Under the pieces are notes generated by a model, which had not been told where the DNA came from, searched no databases, and worked only from the letters and a program-made list of their open reading frames with translations. From Emcibacter sp. (lineage in GTDB: Bacteria; Pseudomonadota; Alphaproteobacteria; Sphingomonadales; Emcibacteraceae), in assembly GCA_021741205.1 (NCBI GenBank), contig JAIOYI010000003.1, positions 153,365-217,364 on the forward strand: 64,000 bases of DNA, read 5' to 3'. Numbering within the stretch: position 1 is the stretch's first letter; each line of letters opens with the position of its first letter. This document shows, one piece after another, positions 60,918 to 64,000 of this stretch. The position numbers and the translations under genes are program-made.

Positions 60918-62636
60918 ATGGCGGATTCAGTAAGTAGTATTTTACTTAAAATTTTGAAAAAACATGAAATCAAAAATATCTTCTGTTTACCAGCAGCACA
61001 ATTAGGCATGGTGATGGATGGTGCCTCCCGTGATCCTTATTTTAATTATGTCACAACACGGCATGAGGAAGCTGCAGGGCATATGGCCCATGCCATTGGA
61101 AAACTAACAGATTCTATGGGGGTTTGTTTCGGCACTGTCGGGCCAGGTGCCACCAACATGGTACCTGGTGTTGCCGCCGCATGGGCGGATAATATACCCC
61201 TATTGGTTCTGACCCCGAATAATCCATCTCGATCCATTGATCCGGGGAAAGATCAACTTCAAGGGGCCGATCATATTGCGCTGTATAAATCTATTACAAA
61301 ATGGAGTGCAACCATTAGATATCCTGAAAGGGCTGCGGAACTTATCGAACGGGCCATTCATATTGCGCGCTCTGGTCGACCCGGTCCTGTACATCTTGAT
61401 ATTCCAGTTGATATCGGGGCAAGCTTCGTTAAACATAATGTTAACAGTATTCCAAGCATCGCAATCCCTAGGCCAGTTCCAAACCTTCAGGATATGAATA
61501 AAGTTGTGGAACTTCTATCCAAGGCCTCACGCCCTGTTTTGATCGCTGGGGGCGGTATTGCCCGTTCGAACGGTGTCGAAGAATTTCGTGAACTAGTGAG
61601 AATTACTGGTTTCCCCGCAACAGGTACCGTAAATGGCAGAGGCATAATCCCAGAAAACACACCGACTTTTATCGGTTGTGGTGGAATTCTGGCCGGCCAT
61701 GGAGCCGTCAAAGCCCTTAAGGAAGCCGATGTTATTTTATCCGTAGGATGTAAATTTTCCACATGGATGCCAGTCAATAAAATGCCTGAATACCCGCCCA
61801 TAGAAGGACAAAAAATTATTCAGGTGGATATAGACAGCGAAGTGCTGGGAAGAAGTGTCCCTATCGCACTAGGGCTAGCCGCCGATGCTCGAGAATTTTT
61901 GAAGCTTTTGAATGGCGCTTTGCAGAAGGTATCATTTAATCTTGATACTGACTGGATGGCTGATGTCCATTCCGAATACAAAAGCTATCGCAAAGAAATA
62001 AACGACCTAGCCGATCAGATTACCACACCTAACACTAATATCCTGAATGAAGCGGCCGCAGCTCGCGCCATATCTACTTTAATCCCTGAGGATGCTATTC
62101 TCGTATTCGATGGCGGGCAAACTATGGAATGGACAAATAGTTTTATTCATCCTTCCCACCCTAAGAATTACTTGTTTACACCTGGTATGGGGCATTTGGG
62201 TGTTGGAACGCCTTTTGCCAATGCGGCAAAGATGTTAAATCCAGATCGAACCGTTGTTCTTATCACGGGTGACGGTGCCATGTGTTGTACCGGTCAGGAG
62301 CTTGAAACTGCTGCCAGATATGGATTGAATATTATCGTTATAGTCTTCAATGATTCCTGCTGGGGCATGTACCGTCCCTTTGGTGAAGGGCTATTTGAGA
62401 ATCAGAACTTTGGCATGCATCTCACCAATGTTAAATTCGCAAAACTGGCTGAGAGCTATGGCTGTATTGGCGAAGAGGTGACTTTGGAAAGCCTGCCAGA
62501 TGCTTTCAAACGGGCACAAAAGGCCCGCAGGCCAGTCGTACTGGACTTGCAGGTTGATTTCACTTCACATCCTATGGATGGTTTTTGGCCTCAGGTAGTT
62601 TTTGAAAATGTTGAATTTTCTCCCGTTCTACCATAA
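60918..62636 (+). CDS. Thiamine-diphosphate-dependent enzyme (acetolactate synthase/benzoylformate decarboxylase-like)
   Basis: A 572-residue three-domain ThDP enzyme. The proton-relay Glu50 is in RHEEAAGHMAHA, the middle domain has the VLIAGGGIARSNG sheet, and the ThDP-Mg motif begins GDGAMCCTGQELETAARYGLNIIVIVFNDS. Domain order matches the acetolactate synthase, benzoylformate decarboxylase and oxalyl-CoA decarboxylase group. No regulatory subunit is next to it, so a catabolic lyase is more likely than amino-acid synthesis. With the C-C-cleaving cupin, cleavage of an alpha-keto or acyloin intermediate is plausible (inference). Confidence 0.87.
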   Translation: MADSVSSILLKILKKHEIKNIFCLPAAQLGMVMDGASRDPYFNYVTTRHEEAAGHMAHAIGKLTDSMGVCFGTVGPGATNMVPGVAAAWADNIPLLVLTPNNPSRSIDPGKDQLQGADHIALYKSITKWSATIRYPERAAELIERAIHIARSGRPGPVHLDIPVDIGASFVKHNVNSIPSIAIPRPVPNLQDMNKVVELLSKASRPVLIAGGGIARSNGVEEFRELVRITGFPATGTVNGRGIIPENTPTFIGCGGILAGHGAVKALKEADVILSVGCKFSTWMPVNKMPEYPPIEGQKIIQVDIDSEVLGRSVPIALGLAADAREFLKLLNGALQKVSFNLDTDWMADVHSEYKSYRKEINDLADQITTPNTNILNEAAAARAISTLIPEDAILVFDGGQTMEWTNSFIHPSHPKNYLFTPGMGHLGVGTPFANAAKMLNPDRTVVLITGDGAMCCTGQELETAARYGLNIIVIVFNDSCWGMYRPFGEGLFENQNFGMHLTNVKFAKLAESYGCIGEEVTLESLPDAFKRAQKARRPVVLDLQVDFTSHPMDGFWPQVVFENVEFSPVLP

Positions 62637-62640
62637 TATA

Positions 62641-62740
62641 GGCACTGTCAAAGTATAATATTGCCAAGCTTACGCCAAGACTTTAGCGTCCGAGGATGAG
62701 TTTGGATGCACTGACAAACAAGATAGCGATTAAAGGAGCT
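62641..62740 (+). mobile_element. IS6 debris: terminal repeat and transposase C-terminal relic
   Basis: GGCACTGTCAAAGT at 62641 is an IS6-type terminal repeat. Bases 62692-62732 encode an EFGCTDKQD-like segment that is nearly the same as the relic at 54067-54100 (AMNELGCADKQD). It is in the same orientation as that relic, 8.6 kb away, with receptor 4 and the cupin/TPP genes between. Confidence 0.65.
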
Positions 62741-62833
62741 CAAGCGGCCCATTTGTTGGTTCCTACTACGCCGTAAATTTCATCACTGAAGGAATGTCAA
62801 TTAACACCATTAATGCAAAACGTCCTCGGGCAT

Positions 62834-63505
62834 CTATTTTATGATTTCAATATTGGAAATAACGATACTCTCGTTTAATAATTCCGCCAATATCCAATCA
62901 GGAGCCCAAGCTTTTTCTTTTTCACTAAGTGTCCGATGTCCCGTGGGGGATGCTTGGATAAGTTGAACAATATCCATACCTTTCGTGACTTTCCCAAAAG
63001 CCGCGTATCCTGGCACCTCATTACCGTCCTCCCCCATCTCCGCGTAATCCAGAATGCTATTATCACCAATACAGATAAAAAATTCTGCATCTGCGGTTCC
63101 AGGATCACCACGAGCCATAGACAATGTAGCATTGACATGGGAAAGCCCACTGGTCTTAGTCGTTTCATTGGCGATCGGTGGCCGTGGCTGTTTGGATTCG
63201 TCCATGCCACCTTGAATTAAGGTAAGATTTTTTTTGCTAGAACGAAGAGGGTTTTTCCCCCTAACCGCGCGGTAAAACTGGCCATCTTCATAAAGCCCCG
63301 CCTTGATATTCTCTACAAAATTAGTCACCGTTATCGGCGCGCGTTCAGAATAAAGTTCAGCTTCAATATTCCCTAAGTTTGTTTTTATAATTATATTGAT
63401 CGTTTCTTCCGCTTTAAGTCCAAGTGACGAGGCCATGAGTAAAGCTATAGAACACCACAGATATATTATTACCTTGTGTAATGGATTACTTATCAAATTC
63501 TTCAT
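62834..63505 (-). CDS. Cyclophilin-type peptidyl-prolyl cis-trans isomerase, secreted
   Basis: A 223-residue protein with a signal peptide (about 1-32, ending near LKAEE). The cyclophilin core follows: NLGNIEAELYSERAPITVTNFVENIKAGLYEDGQFYRAVRG, LIQGG and the SMARGDPGTADAEFFICIGDN segment. It catalyses proline isomerisation, here in the periplasm. It overlaps the truncated symporter's stop by four bases. The two basic functions appear unconnected to the catabolic genes and may mark the edge of older chromosome. Confidence 0.9.
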   Translation of the reverse strand: MKNLISNPLHKVIIYLWCSIALLMASSLGLKAEETINIIIKTNLGNIEAELYSERAPITVTNFVENIKAGLYEDGQFYRAVRGKNPLRSSKKNLTLIQGGMDESKQPRPPIANETTKTSGLSHVNATLSMARGDPGTADAEFFICIGDNSILDYAEMGEDGNEVPGYAAFGKVTKGMDIVQLIQASPTGHRTLSEKEKAWAPDWILAELLNESIVISNIEIIK

Positions 63506-63735
63506 GCCTCTTGTTCCTTTACCAACGTGACTTCATCATAGGTAAAATGGCTCACCAAAATGGTTAAGGTCAAGCCGACAATAAAACCAGGAACCATTTC
63601 GTAAAGATCATAAAAATGTTCTTTGGCAAAAACCACCCATAAAATGCTCGTGCTGAAGCCGCCAACCATGCCAGCAACTATGCCCTGACGGGTAGTTTTT
63701 TTCCACCGTAATGCACATAATATCACCGGCCCGAA
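63502..63735 (-). pseudogene. Sodium:solute symporter (SSS/PutP-like), C-terminal fragment
   Basis: About 78 residues of the last two transmembrane segments (FGPVILCALRWKKTTRQGIVAGMVGGFSTSILWVV and YEMVPGFIVGLTLTILVSHFT). The frame is open toward the missing N-terminal part but stops matching the family at about 63736, where an IS6-type terminal sequence begins. The gene was therefore most likely cut by the IS. An internal ATG could make a 74-residue product, but it would lack the transport core. Confidence 0.75.
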
Positions 63736-64000
63736 GGCTTTGACACATTAACTTTTCCAAACTCTATGCTATATGATACCGATGAAAAAAATATCTTATC
63801 ACCGTCATCGCTTTTGCTGCGCTGCCCTTCGGGTCATCCGGATATTATAAGGCAGGCCATTTGGCTTTATTTTCGATTTACCCTGAGTTATCGAGATGTC
63901 GAGGAATTATTAGCCGCGCGTGGTATCGATGTCAGCTATGACCCGAAGGGCAGCGCAGCAAAACCGTGCGCCGATGGACCCTAAAGTTCGGCGCAGAATA
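63736..64000 (+). mobile_element. IS6-family insertion sequence, left end, damaged; continues past the right edge
   Basis: Begins with the end-like GGCTTTGACACATTAACTTT. The frame encodes an IS6 N-terminal segment (HPDIIRQAIWLYFRFTLSYRDVEELLAARGIDVSYD), then about 20 extra bases (63942-63961), after which the transposase resumes in another frame as TVRRWTLKFGAE. The extra segment corresponds to the one at 47430 in the other IS6 copy. It is also a perfect inverted copy of 63812-63837. Confidence 0.78.
63812..63963. repeat. 26-bp perfect inverted repeat flanking a 100-base loop within IS6
   Basis: The 26 bases at 63812-63837 (core GCTGCGCTGCCCTTCGGGTC) are the exact reverse complement of 63938-63963. 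The loop contains transposase coding sequence. The right arm consists mostly of the extra bases that break the frame. Confidence 0.85.

Noticed and set aside
63731..63737. CCGAAGG next to the symporter fragment as another copy of the GC-rich insert
   Set aside because: It reads in frame as the conserved FGP of the sodium symporter, so it is native coding sequence.
1..64000. CRISPR arrays, tRNA, rRNA, riboswitches and phage genes
   Set aside because: No regularly spaced repeats, cloverleaf-like sequences, rRNA cores or phage structural genes were seen; a cobalamin riboswitch before the B12-radical SAM operon was considered but no B12-box-like sequence stood out.

Overview
The window is an AT-rich stretch of a Gram-negative chromosome. 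Four TonB-dependent receptors, two secreted PQQ dehydrogenases, IS6-type transposase debris and many CoA-thioester, SDR and Rieske genes point to an aerobic, probably marine or aquatic, alphaproteobacterium; this assignment is inference from gene content and a related proteobacterium is possible. Nearly all of it is accessory catabolism. There is no rRNA, tRNA or CRISPR that I can see.

Layout. 0-3 kb: partial thiolase, HSD10-like SDR, PaaG-like isomerase, SDR. 3-7.3 kb: secreted PQQ dehydrogenase with N-terminal haem c, and TonB receptor 1. 7.6-11 kb: MenB-like crotonase, acyl-CoA dehydrogenase and SDR operon plus a TetR regulator. 11-18.4 kb (minus): amidohydrolase, SnoaL, Tat-exported flavin dehydrogenase, acyl-CoA ligase, PNPOx-fold protein, acyl-CoA dehydrogenase. 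18.7-21.9 kb: second PQQ dehydrogenase and two SnoaL-like proteins. 22.5-24.9 kb: coenzyme F420 operon cofE-cofD-cofC. 24.8-29.8 kb (minus): DUF35 protein, SCP2-type thiolase, split MaoC pair, acyl-CoA ligase, SnoaL, MaoC; it resembles the hydratase/retro-aldolase machinery of steroid side-chain degradation. 30-32.4 kb: Rieske oxygenase, carboxymuconolactone-like protein and Rieske ferredoxin. 32.7-37.8 kb: two TetR regulators, SDR, TonB receptor 2. 37.8-47 kb (minus): SnoaL, second thiolase/DUF35 pair, M20 hydrolase, enolase-superfamily racemase, ligase, 3-hydroxyacyl-CoA dehydrogenase, TonB receptor 3. 47.2-48.5 kb: decayed IS6 element. 48.75-54.0 kb: a compact five-gene operon (NAD epimerase, B12-radical SAM, metallo-beta-lactamase fold, UbiV-like and UbiU-like U32 proteins) with a 21-codon leader ORF and its own terminator, flanked by IS6 debris. 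54.2-62.6 kb: VOC protein, two SDRs, TonB receptor 4, LuxR regulator, cupin dioxygenase, TPP enzyme. 62.6-64 kb: IS6 debris, cyclophilin, a truncated sodium:solute symporter and the start of another damaged IS6 copy.

How it works together (inference). Receptors import hydrophobic substrates; periplasmic PQQ, flavin and cytosolic SDR enzymes oxidise alcohols; the Rieske system hydroxylates rings; ligases make CoA thioesters; ACAD, crotonase, MaoC and thiolase enzymes remove side chains. Two apparent local regulons are readable from palindromes: TTGAATATTATTCAA-type sites at about 0.5, 7.4, 17.1 and 18.55 kb, and CAATCATGATTG sites at 29.9, 32.0, 32.5 and 36.8 kb. The best candidates for undescribed biology are the 48.75-54.0 kb operon and the family of short GC-rich hairpin inserts that have broken the IS6 transposase genes.
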